This document shows positions 9,568-19,444 of a stretch of 64,000 nucleotides of DNA, piece after piece; positions within the stretch are counted from its first letter, which is position 1, and each line of letters begins with the position of its first letter. Source of the stretch: Firmicutes bacterium AF25-13AC (lineage in GTDB: Bacteria > Bacillota > Clostridia > Lachnospirales > Lachnospiraceae); NCBI GenBank assembly GCA_003478935.1, contig QUFP01000013.1, forward strand, positions 1-64,000, read 5' to 3'. Under the pieces are notes generated by a model. It was not told the DNA's origin. It ran no database searches and saw only the letters and a program-made list of their open reading frames with translations. The position numbers and the translations under genes were made by a program.

Positions 9568-11319
9568 ATGGAAAAGTTACTTAGCATTATTTCCAGAGAG
9601 ATTGGAGACGCATTTGAAGCTTGCGGTTATGAGCGCGAGCTTGGACGCGTTACCGTATCTAATCGTCCGGATCTGTGTGAATATCAGTGTAATGGCGCAA
9701 TGGCTGGTGCAAAGAAATATCACAAAGCTCCTTTTATGATAGCAGATGAGGTGGCAGAGAAGCTGCAGTCTTCAAAAGTAGTAAAGGATGTAGCATCTGT
9801 AAAGCCAGGATTTTTGAATTTCAATCTTGATAATGAATACTTGGCATCTTATATTAATCAGATGAAGACAAGTAAGAAGCATGGAATTGAGCTGTCAGCA
9901 CCAGAGAAGATTGTAATTGACTACGGCGGACCAAATGTAGCAAAGCCGCTTCATGTTGGCCATCTGCGTTCTGCAATTATCGGAGAGAGCGTAAAGAGAA
10001 TCCTTCGTTATGCAGGAAATGAAGTTATTGGTGATGCGCATCTTGGTGACTGGGGCCTTCAGATGGGTCTGATCATTACTGAGTTAAAGGAGAGAAAGCC
10101 AGATCTTGTTTATTTTGATCATGAATATACTGGTGAATATCCCAAGGAAGCGCCATTTACAATCTCTGAGTTAGAGGAAATCTATCCGTGCGCAAGCGGT
10201 AAGGCAAAGGTAGATGAGGAGTTTGCAAAGCGTGCACATGATGCAACTGTTATGCTGCAGAATAAGGATCGCGGCTACACTGCGATTTGGAATCACATTT
10301 TGAAGGTTTCTATCGAAGATCTTCAGAAGAACTACAGCAAGCTGGACGTTCATTTTGATCTGTGGAAGAAAGAGAGTGATGCGCAGCCGTATATTCCGGA
10401 CATGGTTCAGATGTTAAAGGATAAGGGATTGGCTTATATTTCAAATGGTGCACTCGTTGTTGACGTTGCAAAGCCAGAGGATACAAAGGAAGTTCCGCCG
10501 TGTATTATCTTAAAGTCAGATGGTGCAAGCCTTTACCAGACAACAGATCTTGCTACTATCGTAGAAAGAGAAAAGCTGTTTAAGCCAAACCGCATTATTT
10601 ATGTTGTTGATAAGCGTCAAGAGATGCATTTTACACAGGTATTCCGCGTATCCAGATTGGCAGAGCTTGTTCCGGAAGATACAAAGCTTCAGTTTTTAGG
10701 CTTTGGAACTATGAACGGAAAGGATGGAAAGCCGTTTAAGACAAGACAGGGCGGTGTTATGCGTCTTGAGCACCTGATTCGTGATATTAACGATGCAGTT
10801 TATGATAAAATCATGGCAAGCCGCGATGAGGATGAAGAGACAGCACGCGAGAATGCAAAGATCATTGGTCTTTCTGCAATTAAGTATGGTGATTTGTCTA
10901 ATCAGGCATCAAAGGATTATGTCTTTGATGTAGATCGTTTCACTTCTTTCGAGGGAAATACAGGTCCGTACATTCTGTATACCATCGTAAGAATCAAATC
11001 TATCTTAAAGAAGTTTGGTCAGGAGATTCCAACTGCAATCACTGTGCCGGACGGTGCTGCACAGAAGGCACTTATGCTTGATATGACAAGATTTTCAGAT
11101 GTATTTGCACAGGCAAGTGCTGAGTATGCACCACATAAGCTGTGTGCATATATTTATGATTTAGCAAATGATTTCAATCGTTTCTATCATGAGACAAAGA
11201 TTTTGGCAGAAGAAGATCAGGATAAGAAGAATGGTTACATTGCTCTGATTTCTTATTGCAAAGATATTCTGGAGACCTGCATTGAACTGTTAGGATTTAG
11301 TGCACCAGAGAAGATGTGA
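9568..11319 (+). CDS. argS: Arginyl-tRNA synthetase
   Basis: This class I synthetase charges tRNA-Arg. The HIGH region is in PNVAKPLHVGHLRS (about residues 122-135), followed by the GDAHLGDWGLQMG motif. The KMSKS equivalent is replaced by a non-canonical KPFKTRQGG, which is normal for most ArgRS. The C-terminal DALR anticodon-binding domain holds YDLANDFNRFYHET. The 583-residue length is typical. The ATG at 9568 gives the expected N-terminal Add-1 domain, with a GAAAGG site about 12 bases upstream. It has a terminator before and a composite hairpin after it, so it is likely monocistronic. Confidence 0.96.
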   Translation: MEKLLSIISREIGDAFEACGYERELGRVTVSNRPDLCEYQCNGAMAGAKKYHKAPFMIADEVAEKLQSSKVVKDVASVKPGFLNFNLDNEYLASYINQMKTSKKHGIELSAPEKIVIDYGGPNVAKPLHVGHLRSAIIGESVKRILRYAGNEVIGDAHLGDWGLQMGLIITELKERKPDLVYFDHEYTGEYPKEAPFTISELEEIYPCASGKAKVDEEFAKRAHDATVMLQNKDRGYTAIWNHILKVSIEDLQKNYSKLDVHFDLWKKESDAQPYIPDMVQMLKDKGLAYISNGALVVDVAKPEDTKEVPPCIILKSDGASLYQTTDLATIVEREKLFKPNRIIYVVDKRQEMHFTQVFRVSRLAELVPEDTKLQFLGFGTMNGKDGKPFKTRQGGVMRLEHLIRDINDAVYDKIMASRDEDEETARENAKIIGLSAIKYGDLSNQASKDYVFDVDRFTSFEGNTGPYILYTIVRIKSILKKFGQEIPTAITVPDGAAQKALMLDMTRFSDVFAQASAEYAPHKLCAYIYDLANDFNRFYHETKILAEEDQDKKNGYIALISYCKDILETCIELLGFSAPEKM

Positions 11320-11322
11320 TGC

Positions 11323-11405
11323 AACAGTTCACGCGTTCAGACAAATTCGAAAAATCCCATGCTTGCATGAGGATTTTTTGAAGTGGCTGAACGAAAGGAA
11401 CTGTT
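11323..11405 (+). terminator. Composite three-stem hairpin after argS
   Basis: Outer arms AACAGTTC (11323-11330) and GAACTGTT (11398-11405), middle arms CGTTCAG (11334-11340) and CTGAACG (11387-11393), and an inner AAAAATCC/GGATTTTT stem nest into one 83-base hairpin. The inner stem with its T-run is a good terminator. The two outer stems are unusual extras. Confidence 0.75.
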
Positions 11406-11452
11406 TTATAAAAAGACTTCAATATTGATTTGATATATATATGGGGAGAAGT

Positions 11453-14400
11453 ATGGAGAAAACCTACGAAATGCTGCAGCAGTATGCGGTAAACTCTTTG
11501 GAATATCAGAAAGGACGTGCCCTTCATCAGCGCGGACAGGCAGCTTTGTCAAGCGCTGAGGAGGCACATGGAAGAACACAGATACAGGCAACGGTTAGAG
11601 ATTTAAGTAGACGCTATGATGTAGAGGTGACAATACAATCAACAGGTCTTGCGGCTGATGGAAATTGGGGAGACTTTGATATAGAGGAGTCTTCATGTTC
11701 CTGCGGCGAGTATCATACACCGGGAAAACTTTGCCGTCATGAGATTGCGGCAGTTTTGCAATATTTTTGTGAGGGAGAGCTTGTATCAAGTGTTCATACC
11801 TCAGCTGCCTGCATAAGTATGATTCAGGCATACGAGAAGCGTTATACGCTGCAGTATCAAAAATCCAATATTTCAGATGTAAAAGTAGTACCAAAGTTTG
11901 TGACAGAGGGAAAGAAAATCGGGCTGGAATTTTTTGCCGGAACACGTCATCTTTATCCTATTCGCGATCTGACTGCCTTTAAACAGAGCTATCAAAAAGG
12001 TGAGGACATTTCTTTTGGTAAGCAGCTTTCGTATCCAAACTGTGAATATTCCTATGACTCTGATTCGGCAGCATTGATTCAGGTCATTTGTCTGCAGATT
12101 GATTCCTATTTGAATCATTGGTCTCAGCAAGAAAAATATACATTTGATAGGAAAATTTCAAATGTTGAGCTTGAGGAAGGCTTTGCCGATTTGTATATGA
12201 AAGCATTTTGCGGCAGAGAGCTTGAACTAATCGAGGATGGCAAGAGCCGTATGGTTCATGTTGTAAAGGAAAATCCGCAGGTAAAACTGATATTAGAGAA
12301 AAAGGGAAAGGATGGCGCAAGACTGTGGCTTCCAGATAAGTGGAAGTTAGCAGAGGGAAATCGCCATATCTATCTTTTTGGAGAAGATACAGTTTATATT
12401 TGTGATGAGTATTACAGCCGCGCTCTTAGGATTTTCTACAGAAATCTGCTGCAGGTTGCTTATCCGGGAAGCGGATATATGGATATTAACAATAGTGATT
12501 TTCCGTCATTTATTCATTATGTGCTTCCGGAGATTCAGGAAAATATTAATTTGGAATGTCGCGACTTGTCGTTGGAGGAATTTGTTCCGCCAATGCTTCA
12601 GGTGAAATTTACCATAAATTTGTGGGATATTCTTGAGCTGAAGATGGAGACACGCTATGGTAAAAGAATAGTTCATCTTGGTGAAAAGTCAGATACGAAC
12701 CTTGTGCGTGATGTGGAAAAGGAGCAGGCATTAAAGGATCTTCTTGAAAGATATCTTCCAAGCATGGAAAAAGATGAAGAAAATGGTCAGGAAGATTGCG
12801 AGCGCTATATTATCGAAAATGGAGATGATATTGGACGCTTTTTGGAGTTTTGCCTGCCGCAACTATATTCATTTGGAAGTGTTGTGCTAGAAGATGGTCT
12901 GGCTGATCTTCATTTTGATGAGGCACCTCAGATCAAGGCCGGTATGCGCTTTATGGATCATTTTTTGGAGCTTGGCTTTGAGAGTGATGGGTTAAGTGAA
13001 AAGCAGTTAAAGGATGTGCTTAGGGCTTACCATGAAAAACAGCATTATCATCGCCTTGAGGATGGCAGAATCTTAAAGCTAAGTGATGAGTTTGCTGATA
13101 AGCTGGCAGAGTTTGAGGATGTGATGGATATTGATGCCCGTGAAGCAGTTGACAGGCCAGTGAGTCTTCCAGGGTATCGCTTCTTATTTGCAGATGAGAT
13201 GCTTGCGTCTATGCAGGGCATTGATTATCAGCCAGGCAAGGAAATTCGCGACATGGCAGAGCGCATGAAACGCACTGAGCTGGAAATGTATCCAGTTCCA
13301 GAAACTATTGGAGCAACGCTTCGTGAGTATCAGATCTATGGATATCGTTGGCTTAAAATGCTGCAGGATTACCATTTTAATGGAATATTGGCAGATGATA
13401 TGGGTCTTGGAAAAACTTTGCAGACGATTACACTGCTAGTATCTGATCAGGGAAAGGGAAGCTCAATTATTGTCTGTCCGGCATCGCTTATTTATAACTG
13501 GCAGCATGAGCTGGAATTATTTGCATCAAACTTGCGCATTCAGGTTGTGGCTGGAAATGCAAAAGAGAGAAAAGAACTAATTGAGCAATATACATCGTAT
13601 GATGTTTTGATTACGTCATACGACCTTCTTCGCCGAGATCTTGAGATCTATGAAGGCTGTAAATTTTTCTATCAGATTCTTGATGAGGCACAGTATATCA
13701 AAAACCATATGACAATGAATGCAAAGGCTGTTAAGCAGATAAATGCAGCATATCGTCTTGCTCTTACGGGAACTCCGATTGAAAATAGTTTAAGTGAGCT
13801 GTGGAGTATTTTCGACTATCTGATGCCAGGTTATCTGTACAGCTATACACGTTTTAGAAAACAATTTGAGATGCCGATCATGAAAAATGAGGATGCAGCG
13901 GCGAGAAATCGCCTGCGAAAAATGACAGCACCATTTTTGCTTCGAAGATCAAAGTCTCAGGTGCTTTCAGACCTTCCTGAAAAGGATGAAAAGACTATTT
14001 ATTCTGGAATGGAAGATGAGCAAAGAAAGCTGTATCTTGCTGCCCATAAGCAGCTTGTTGATCAGCTGCAGGGTATTGACAGTGCATATTATGAGAAGAA
14101 CAAGATATTTATCTTGAGTCAGCTGACAAAGCTTCGGCAAATTTGTTGTCATCCAGCGCTTTGCTACGATGATTATCAGGGAAGCTCTGCTAAGCTTGAG
14201 GCATGTATGGAGCTTGTGCAGCGTGCTGTAAAGGGAAAACATAAGGTATTATTGTTCTCTCAGTTTACATCAATGTTAGATCTGATTCGTGAGCGCTTAG
14301 CTGAGCAGAATACAAAGTATTATTGTCTGACAGGAAATACAGATAAGCAGGAGCGTCAGCGCCTTGTTGATGAGTTCCAGAATGATGATACACCTGTATT

Positions 14401-14722
14401 TTTGATTTCACTAAAAGCCGGCGGCACGGGATTAAACTTAACGGCGGCAGATATTGTAATTCACTACGATCCGTGGTGGAATGTGGCAGCACAGAATCAG
14501 GCAACTGACCGTGCACACAGAATTGGACAGAAAAACACAGTAACGGTGTACCGTTTGATCGCAAAGGACTCTCTCGAGGAGGGAATAATAAAGCTCCAGG
14601 AGTCCAAGAAAGCATTATCAGACGATATTCTTTCCATGGACTTCGGAGCTATTGCGTCGATGTCTAAGGATGAGCTGTTAGCTCTTCTTTCTACGGGAGA
14701 GGTAGCTAATCAGGCAAAGTAA
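11453..14722 (+). CDS. SWIM zinc-finger SNF2-family helicase
   Basis: This is a large SNF2-type DNA translocase of 1089 residues. A SWIM zinc-binding motif (CSCGEYHTPGKLCRH, about residues 82-97) lies near the N-terminus. A bacterial SNF2-associated middle region follows. The ATPase has Walker A DDMGLGKTLQ (about 647), DEAQYIKN (about 743), LTGTPIENSLSELWSIFDYL and the C-terminal helicase motif RAHRIGQK (about 1020). Two in-frame ATGs lie close together. The one at 11453 has GGGGAG five bases upstream and is preferred over 11441. Bacterial homologues are widespread in Clostridia but their role (DNA repair, transcription recycling) is not settled. Its 3' end overlaps the convergent gene by 45 bases. 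Confidence 0.88.
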   Translation: MEKTYEMLQQYAVNSLEYQKGRALHQRGQAALSSAEEAHGRTQIQATVRDLSRRYDVEVTIQSTGLAADGNWGDFDIEESSCSCGEYHTPGKLCRHEIAAVLQYFCEGELVSSVHTSAACISMIQAYEKRYTLQYQKSNISDVKVVPKFVTEGKKIGLEFFAGTRHLYPIRDLTAFKQSYQKGEDISFGKQLSYPNCEYSYDSDSAALIQVICLQIDSYLNHWSQQEKYTFDRKISNVELEEGFADLYMKAFCGRELELIEDGKSRMVHVVKENPQVKLILEKKGKDGARLWLPDKWKLAEGNRHIYLFGEDTVYICDEYYSRALRIFYRNLLQVAYPGSGYMDINNSDFPSFIHYVLPEIQENINLECRDLSLEEFVPPMLQVKFTINLWDILELKMETRYGKRIVHLGEKSDTNLVRDVEKEQALKDLLERYLPSMEKDEENGQEDCERYIIENGDDIGRFLEFCLPQLYSFGSVVLEDGLADLHFDEAPQIKAGMRFMDHFLELGFESDGLSEKQLKDVLRAYHEKQHYHRLEDGRILKLSDEFADKLAEFEDVMDIDAREAVDRPVSLPGYRFLFADEMLASMQGIDYQPGKEIRDMAERMKRTELEMYPVPETIGATLREYQIYGYRWLKMLQDYHFNGILADDMGLGKTLQTITLLVSDQGKGSSIIVCPASLIYNWQHELELFASNLRIQVVAGNAKERKELIEQYTSYDVLITSYDLLRRDLEIYEGCKFFYQILDEAQYIKNHMTMNAKAVKQINAAYRLALTGTPIENSLSELWSIFDYLMPGYLYSYTRFRKQFEMPIMKNEDAAARNRLRKMTAPFLLRRSKSQVLSDLPEKDEKTIYSGMEDEQRKLYLAAHKQLVDQLQGIDSAYYEKNKIFILSQLTKLRQICCHPALCYDDYQGSSAKLEACMELVQRAVKGKHKVLLFSQFTSMLDLIRERLAEQNTKYYCLTGNTDKQERQRLVDEFQNDDTPVFLISLKAGGTGLNLTAADIVIHYDPWWNVAAQNQATDRAHRIGQKNTVTVYRLIAKDSLEEGIIKLQESKKALSDDILSMDFGAIASMSKDELLALLSTGEVANQAK

Positions 14723-16084
14723 CATAAATACTGCCATAATAACAATAAAAATAGGCATATATTTAAGGGTGGCATTCCACATCGGAGTCTTAAACAGGGC
14801 AACGCTGTAGGTGTCACCCTTATATGATTTAATGGAATACGTGACCAAATTGTTATCGCCGCTTGATCCTGCATCAGAGAGTTTTTTGCTCTCTGCATTT
14901 CTGACAATCAATGATGAATAGCCATCTGGAAGAGATACAGTTACAGTATCCAAAACTTTTGCATATGATGCAGTATCTTTTGAAAGCTGTGCGCTTAATG
15001 TGACTTCTTTTTTGGAAAGTTCAGTTTCGCGCTCGGTCCATGCAAATGCAGAAGATCCTGCCGGAACGGTGACAGTATACTGATGAACGAGGAAACGATT
15101 CTGCTGGGTAAGCCAGTCAATTGTCGGAAGCAGATCGATAGAAACTGTTACTGAGCTTCGGCCAAAGTAGTCAGCCAGATTGGAAAGAAGAAGCTCTGGT
15201 GTTGCCTGTGTGTTGGCTTTATTTTGATCCAGATACCAGTCACAGCAAAATTCAAGGTAGGATTTCAGATCAGAGGATTCATCGTCCATTGAGAATTTCT
15301 CAGCATCGGTCTTAGCATTTTCATTCTCAATTAGTGAAACAGTGAAATCAGTATTTTCTTTTCCAGTCAGGAAAACATAGCAGTCAAAGAAATTTTCACT
15401 AATAGAAAGCTCATAGCCATTGTCTGTTGTGGAATAGCTGCAGCCAAGCGGATAAATATGGCAGCTGTCACTAAGCCCTGAGATAGACAGACATACTTTT
15501 TCATCAAGTACAGAATCAGTGAGAGGCCTTGACAGGTGATAGAGGACACCCTTATCCTCTGGGATTGCAGTATTGTAAATCTGACCCTGATACAGTTCGT
15601 CAAGCGTCAGAGTACTTTCACCAAGTCCGTTTGCTGAAAATAAAGGAGAATAGTATGACGATTCCTCAAAGGAAGCAGCATCAGTATCTGCAAACAGATC
15701 AAGCAATTTAAGTGCATCGCTGTCTGTTGTATCGTATGCATGTGCATAGAAGTTATACAGCTTTTCTGGTTCTGATGCCAATGATGCAATCTGTGGAATC
15801 AGAATGTCAAACGAAACATCGGTATCGGATTCATTTTGAATCAGATAGTTGTCTTTCATCAGATTATTGTCGTAATCCAGACAGATATTGTGTGTCACCT
15901 TGACGTCCTCTGGTTGTTCATCTGTACTATACAGACCGGATGTATACAGTGGTGTAGAAAAAACTTCTGTAGCATTTGCAGCGTCAGCAGAACTTGTGCT
16001 TTCAGCAAATGTACAGATTGTGCCGGAAAAACAAGTTCCGGCTGCAAGAATTAAAGCGGTAAATTTAGTCGTATGCTTTAACAT
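14678..16084 (-). CDS. Secreted, C-terminally membrane-anchored protein of unknown function
   Basis: I do not recognise the family. The 468-residue product begins with a signal peptide (MLKHTTKFTALILAAG, then a hydrophobic run ending near TFAES). An extracellular region rich in Ser, Thr, Asp and aromatic residues follows, and one C-terminal membrane segment (about residues 440-462) ends in SRRKKS. This is a type I membrane topology without an LPXTG sorting motif. The start at 16084 was chosen over an upstream in-frame ATG at 16120 because it opens the signal peptide directly, with an AGG-rich site (reverse of 16092-16100) before it. It overlaps the end of the SNF2 gene and diverges from the PHP gene. 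Confidence 0.75.
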   Translation of the reverse strand: MLKHTTKFTALILAAGTCFSGTICTFAESTSSADAANATEVFSTPLYTSGLYSTDEQPEDVKVTHNICLDYDNNLMKDNYLIQNESDTDVSFDILIPQIASLASEPEKLYNFYAHAYDTTDSDALKLLDLFADTDAASFEESSYYSPLFSANGLGESTLTLDELYQGQIYNTAIPEDKGVLYHLSRPLTDSVLDEKVCLSISGLSDSCHIYPLGCSYSTTDNGYELSISENFFDCYVFLTGKENTDFTVSLIENENAKTDAEKFSMDDESSDLKSYLEFCCDWYLDQNKANTQATPELLLSNLADYFGRSSVTVSIDLLPTIDWLTQQNRFLVHQYTVTVPAGSSAFAWTERETELSKKEVTLSAQLSKDTASYAKVLDTVTVSLPDGYSSLIVRNAESKKLSDAGSSGDNNLVTYSIKSYKGDTYSVALFKTPMWNATLKYMPIFIVIMAVFMLLCLISYLSRRKKS

Positions 16085-16103
16085 GGAAAACCTGACCTTT
16101 CTA

Positions 16104-16133
16104 TTGCATGATGGAAGCATTTAATGCTATAAT
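16104..16133 (+). promoter_or_regulatory. Promoter of the PHP gene
   Basis: TTGCAT (16104-16109), an 18-base spacer and TATAAT (16128-16133) precede the PHP gene by about 36 bases. Confidence 0.6.
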
Positions 16134-16169
16134 AAGAACATCCAACTCACTTAAAACGAAGGAGGAACT

Positions 16170-17012
16170 ATGGCAGTTGACCTACACACGCATTCCTGCT
16201 GTTCAGATGGCTCTCTTACACCGTCTGAGCTGATGGAACTTGCATATGAGAAAAAGCTTTCGGCAATTGCATTGACAGATCATGATACTGTAAGTGGTAT
16301 CAAGGAGGCAAAGAAGGCAGTAGAAGATCTGTCCATTACATTAATTCCAGGAATTGAGATTTCCAGTCTATATGATCTTGGAAATGTTGTGAAAGAATTT
16401 CACATTCTTGGTCTTGGTGTTGATGAGACAGACGTACAATTTTTAAAAAAGTTGGAGCAATATGGTGCGCTTCGTCAAGAAAGAAACGAGAAAATGCTGC
16501 GTCTAATCAGCGAAAACGTTTGCAATATTGACAAGGACGAATTTTATGCTCGTTTTGACCGATCTGTAATCACGAGAGCTCATTTTGCACAATATCTTTA
16601 CGAAAAGGGTATCGTATCCTCTGTAAAAGAGGCATTTGACCGCTACCTTGGAGATGGAAAGCCGTGCTACATTCCGAAAGAAGGGGTAACTGCAAAAGAG
16701 GCAATTACCTGTATTCGTGAGGCAGGAGGACATCCAGTTTTGGCACATCCACCGCAGTATCGTCTTAGTCTGACCGTATTAGATAAGGTCATAAAGGACT
16801 TAAAGGCATGTGGATTAGAAGGAATCGAGGTTGTCTACTCTACCTATACAAATGCGCAGGAGCGGGAACTTCGTACACTTGCCGTAAAAAATGAGCTTCA
16901 CATGACCGGAGGTTCAGATTACCATGGAACTCCTAAGCCAGATATTCAGCTTGGGACAGGACTGGGAAATCTTTATGTACCGGATGCATTTGCAAATTGG
17001 CTGCTTGCATAA
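16170..17012 (+). CDS. PHP-domain phosphoesterase (YciV/RNase AM-like)
   Basis: The product is a metal-dependent PHP-fold phosphoesterase of 280 residues. Metal ligands are visible in DLHTHSCCSDG (about residues 4-14), LTDHDT (about 36-41), the Glu of PGIEIS, and the late His/Asp motifs HPPQY and GGSDYHG. Relatives include the 3',5'-nucleoside bisphosphate phosphatase and RNA 5'-end trimming enzyme YciV/RNase AM. Substrate here is inferred from similarity only. AAGGAGG precedes the ATG, and a promoter lies just upstream. Confidence 0.85.
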   Translation: MAVDLHTHSCCSDGSLTPSELMELAYEKKLSAIALTDHDTVSGIKEAKKAVEDLSITLIPGIEISSLYDLGNVVKEFHILGLGVDETDVQFLKKLEQYGALRQERNEKMLRLISENVCNIDKDEFYARFDRSVITRAHFAQYLYEKGIVSSVKEAFDRYLGDGKPCYIPKEGVTAKEAITCIREAGGHPVLAHPPQYRLSLTVLDKVIKDLKACGLEGIEVVYSTYTNAQERELRTLAVKNELHMTGGSDYHGTPKPDIQLGTGLGNLYVPDAFANWLLA

Positions 17013-17074
17013 ATGCTTATTTTATAATAATAACATAAACAGGAATTGATGTCCAGTAAGAAAGGGGATTTACC

Positions 17075-17791
17075 ATGATACAGGAAGAAATCCAGAATTG
17101 GATCTACGAAATAAAGGAGGTGGATGCGCTCAGTGCAAAGGCACTTCTGCGTGTTTACGAGCAGCTTGGCTTAAGTGCAGCTGCAGATCGGCTTGGTGCA
17201 ATAAGCAGCGAGCAGACAAATGTAGAATATGCCAGTGTTTGGTTGTGGGCTGTTGAGCGAAATCCGGAAAGACGCGAATCATTAAATAAAATTCGCGAAG
17301 AGCTGACTGCGAAATATTGTAGCGAAAATAGTAAAGATGTTCACTTGACAGGTCAGCAGGTGTTCTACGAACTTAGTTTCTTTACAGAGTATGAGACTAA
17401 ATATGGTACACTCCAGTATTACGAGAATATTTATCGCCAACTGTGTCAGGTAGAGAAAACGCAGCGTGATGGCTGGTATCTGTATGGTTTGACACAGATT
17501 AAAAAGGCAATGAAAGAGGGTGTTTTTGAGTATCAGGCTCAGATCACCGATCTTTTCAAAGAGACATTTTCTGTGCTTAGAGAAAATTTTGCCACACTTG
17601 ATGCACTGCAGAGAATTTTGATTGTGGCAGCCGCTTATGAGGCATGCAGTCAGAAAATTTTACTTCCTTATAAATATCAGGGGTTACTTTTAGAATGGTA
17701 TCGTGTGATTTGCCGTCATGAGCGCAATAATGATCAGCTTGAGGCTGCAATGGTGCTGATGGAGATGGCAAAGCAGAAATTAGAGGCATAA
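17075..17791 (+). CDS. Hypothetical protein next to a polygalacturonase gene
   Basis: I do not recognise a defined family with confidence. The 238-residue product is soluble, mostly helical, and has no signal peptide. Fragments such as FTEYETKYGTLQYYENIYRQL and DGWYLYGLTQI faintly recall the alpha/alpha-barrel unsaturated glycuronyl hydrolases (GH88/GH105), but at 238 residues it is too short for a complete barrel of roughly 370 residues. AAGGGG precedes the ATG. It lies 32 bases upstream of the GH28 gene, so a role in pectin fragment processing is a reasonable guess and no more. Confidence 0.6.
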   Translation: MIQEEIQNWIYEIKEVDALSAKALLRVYEQLGLSAAADRLGAISSEQTNVEYASVWLWAVERNPERRESLNKIREELTAKYCSENSKDVHLTGQQVFYELSFFTEYETKYGTLQYYENIYRQLCQVEKTQRDGWYLYGLTQIKKAMKEGVFEYQAQITDLFKETFSVLRENFATLDALQRILIVAAAYEACSQKILLPYKYQGLLLEWYRVICRHERNNDQLEAAMVLMEMAKQKLEA

Positions 17792-17823
17792 CGAAACTGT
17801 AATTACATTTAAAGGAGTATATC

Positions 17824-19383
17824 ATGAATTTTCATATATTATTTTGCTCATCCCGACATGTGACAATTGAGTTAGATGAGGATGCAATTTACGAAACTGC
17901 GAGCTACGAAATTTGGGTAAATGGTCGCTTAAAGGGTGTTTTCCACAGAATGATTCAGACAATCGATGGGCTGCTTCCAGATACTGATTATGAGATTATG
18001 CTGGTGCGTGCAAATGAAGCCTCTGAAACAGTTACATTTCATACCGAGCCGGAACCAATCACATTAAACGTCAGAGATTTTGGCGCATTTGGTGATGGTG
18101 CTCATGACGACACAAGCGCAATTCAGGCAGCTATTCTTTGTTGCCCTAAGAATGCAAGAGTTTTGATTTCAAAGGGCACTTATCTTGTAACAGCGCTGTT
18201 TTTAAAGAGTGATATGATTCTGGAGCTGCAGGAAAATGCAGTGTTAGCAGGTATTTATGACCGTGCGCGTACACCGATTCTTCCAGGACAGATTGAGTAT
18301 GACAACGAGGATGGATACTATAATCTTGGAAGCTGGGAGGGAAATCCTATTGACAGCTTTGCATCAATGATTACAGGAATCCATGTAAAAAATGTTACTA
18401 TCTGCGGTAAGGGTGTTCTTGATGGCCGCGCTGATTTTGAGAATTGGTGGAGCCGTCCAAAGGACAAGATTCGTGCCTGGAGACCAAGAATGATTTTTCT
18501 AAATCATTGTGAAAATATTACTGTTGTAGGTGTTACAGTACAAAATTCACCGGCATGGAATCTGCATCCATATTTTTCAAATCAGATTCGCTTCTTAGAT
18601 ATGGAAGTAAAGGGACCGGCAAATTCTCATAATACAGATGGCTGTGATCCAGAGTCCTGTACAAATGTTGAGATTGCAGGCGTTCATTTCTCTGTAGGTG
18701 ATGATTGTATTGCAATTAAATCAGGAAAGATTTATATGGGCAAGAAATTTAAGGTTCCGTCAAAGCATATCCATATTCGTCAGTCCTGGATGCAGGATGG
18801 TCATGGCGCAGTCACGGTAGGAAGTGAGATTGCGGCAGGTGTTGATGATATTCATATTTCAAAGTGTCGTTTCTCAAACACAGACAGAGGTCTTCGTGTA
18901 AAAACAAGACGCGGACGCGGAAAAGATTCTGTATTAAAAGGCATTGTATTTGAAGATCTTGAGTTAGAAGGTGTAAAGGCACCATTTGTAGTAAACAGCT
19001 TTTATTTCTGCGACCCAGATGGCCGTACAGAGTATGTTGGAACAAAAGAGGCGCTTCCAGTTGATGAACGCACACCAAAGATTGAATCTATTGAGTTTCG
19101 CAATATTGTATGCCACAATGCACATTATTGTGGTGCGTACATCTATGGTCTTCCAGAACAGAAGATAGAGCGTCTTGTATTTGATAATGTTTCTATCACA
19201 TATGCAAAAGAGGCACAGACAGGCGTTGCAGCCATGATGATGGGATGCGAGCCGGCAAGCAGACTTGGACTTGTGATTGGAAATGTTAAAAATCTGATAC
19301 TTCATAATGTTTCAATAGACGGTCAGGATGGCGAGAGACTTTGCCTTAGCGGTGTTGAAAATGTAGAAGAAGAGCAGGATTAA
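17824..19383 (+). CDS. GH28 polygalacturonase-like glycosidase, cytoplasmic
   Basis: This is a GH28-family pectin-backbone glycosidase of 519 residues. An N-terminal beta-sandwich-like region (about residues 1-75) precedes the right-handed beta-helix starting at NVRDFGAFGDGAHDDTSA. Catalytic motifs are present: NTDGCDPE (about 270), GDDCIAIKSG (about 291), GHGAVTVGSE (about 324) and RVKTRRGRG (about 357). No signal peptide is visible, which suggests an exo-acting enzyme on imported oligogalacturonides, a common pattern in gut Lachnospiraceae. AAAGGAG lies ahead of the ATG. A strong terminator follows. Confidence 0.9.
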   Translation: MNFHILFCSSRHVTIELDEDAIYETASYEIWVNGRLKGVFHRMIQTIDGLLPDTDYEIMLVRANEASETVTFHTEPEPITLNVRDFGAFGDGAHDDTSAIQAAILCCPKNARVLISKGTYLVTALFLKSDMILELQENAVLAGIYDRARTPILPGQIEYDNEDGYYNLGSWEGNPIDSFASMITGIHVKNVTICGKGVLDGRADFENWWSRPKDKIRAWRPRMIFLNHCENITVVGVTVQNSPAWNLHPYFSNQIRFLDMEVKGPANSHNTDGCDPESCTNVEIAGVHFSVGDDCIAIKSGKIYMGKKFKVPSKHIHIRQSWMQDGHGAVTVGSEIAAGVDDIHISKCRFSNTDRGLRVKTRRGRGKDSVLKGIVFEDLELEGVKAPFVVNSFYFCDPDGRTEYVGTKEALPVDERTPKIESIEFRNIVCHNAHYCGAYIYGLPEQKIERLVFDNVSITYAKEAQTGVAAMMMGCEPASRLGLVIGNVKNLILHNVSIDGQDGERLCLSGVENVEEEQD

Positions 19384-19407
19384 TTCTGACAAAGATGTTT
19401 TTACGTG

Positions 19408-19438
19408 CCCCTGGTGCTGCAAGCACCGGGGGTATTTT
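19408..19438 (+). terminator. Terminator after the GH28 gene
   Basis: CCCCTGGTGC (19408-19417) pairs with GCACCGGGGG (19423-19432, one G-T pair) over a 5-base loop, followed by TATTTTT. Confidence 0.85.
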
Positions 19439-19444
19439 TATATT

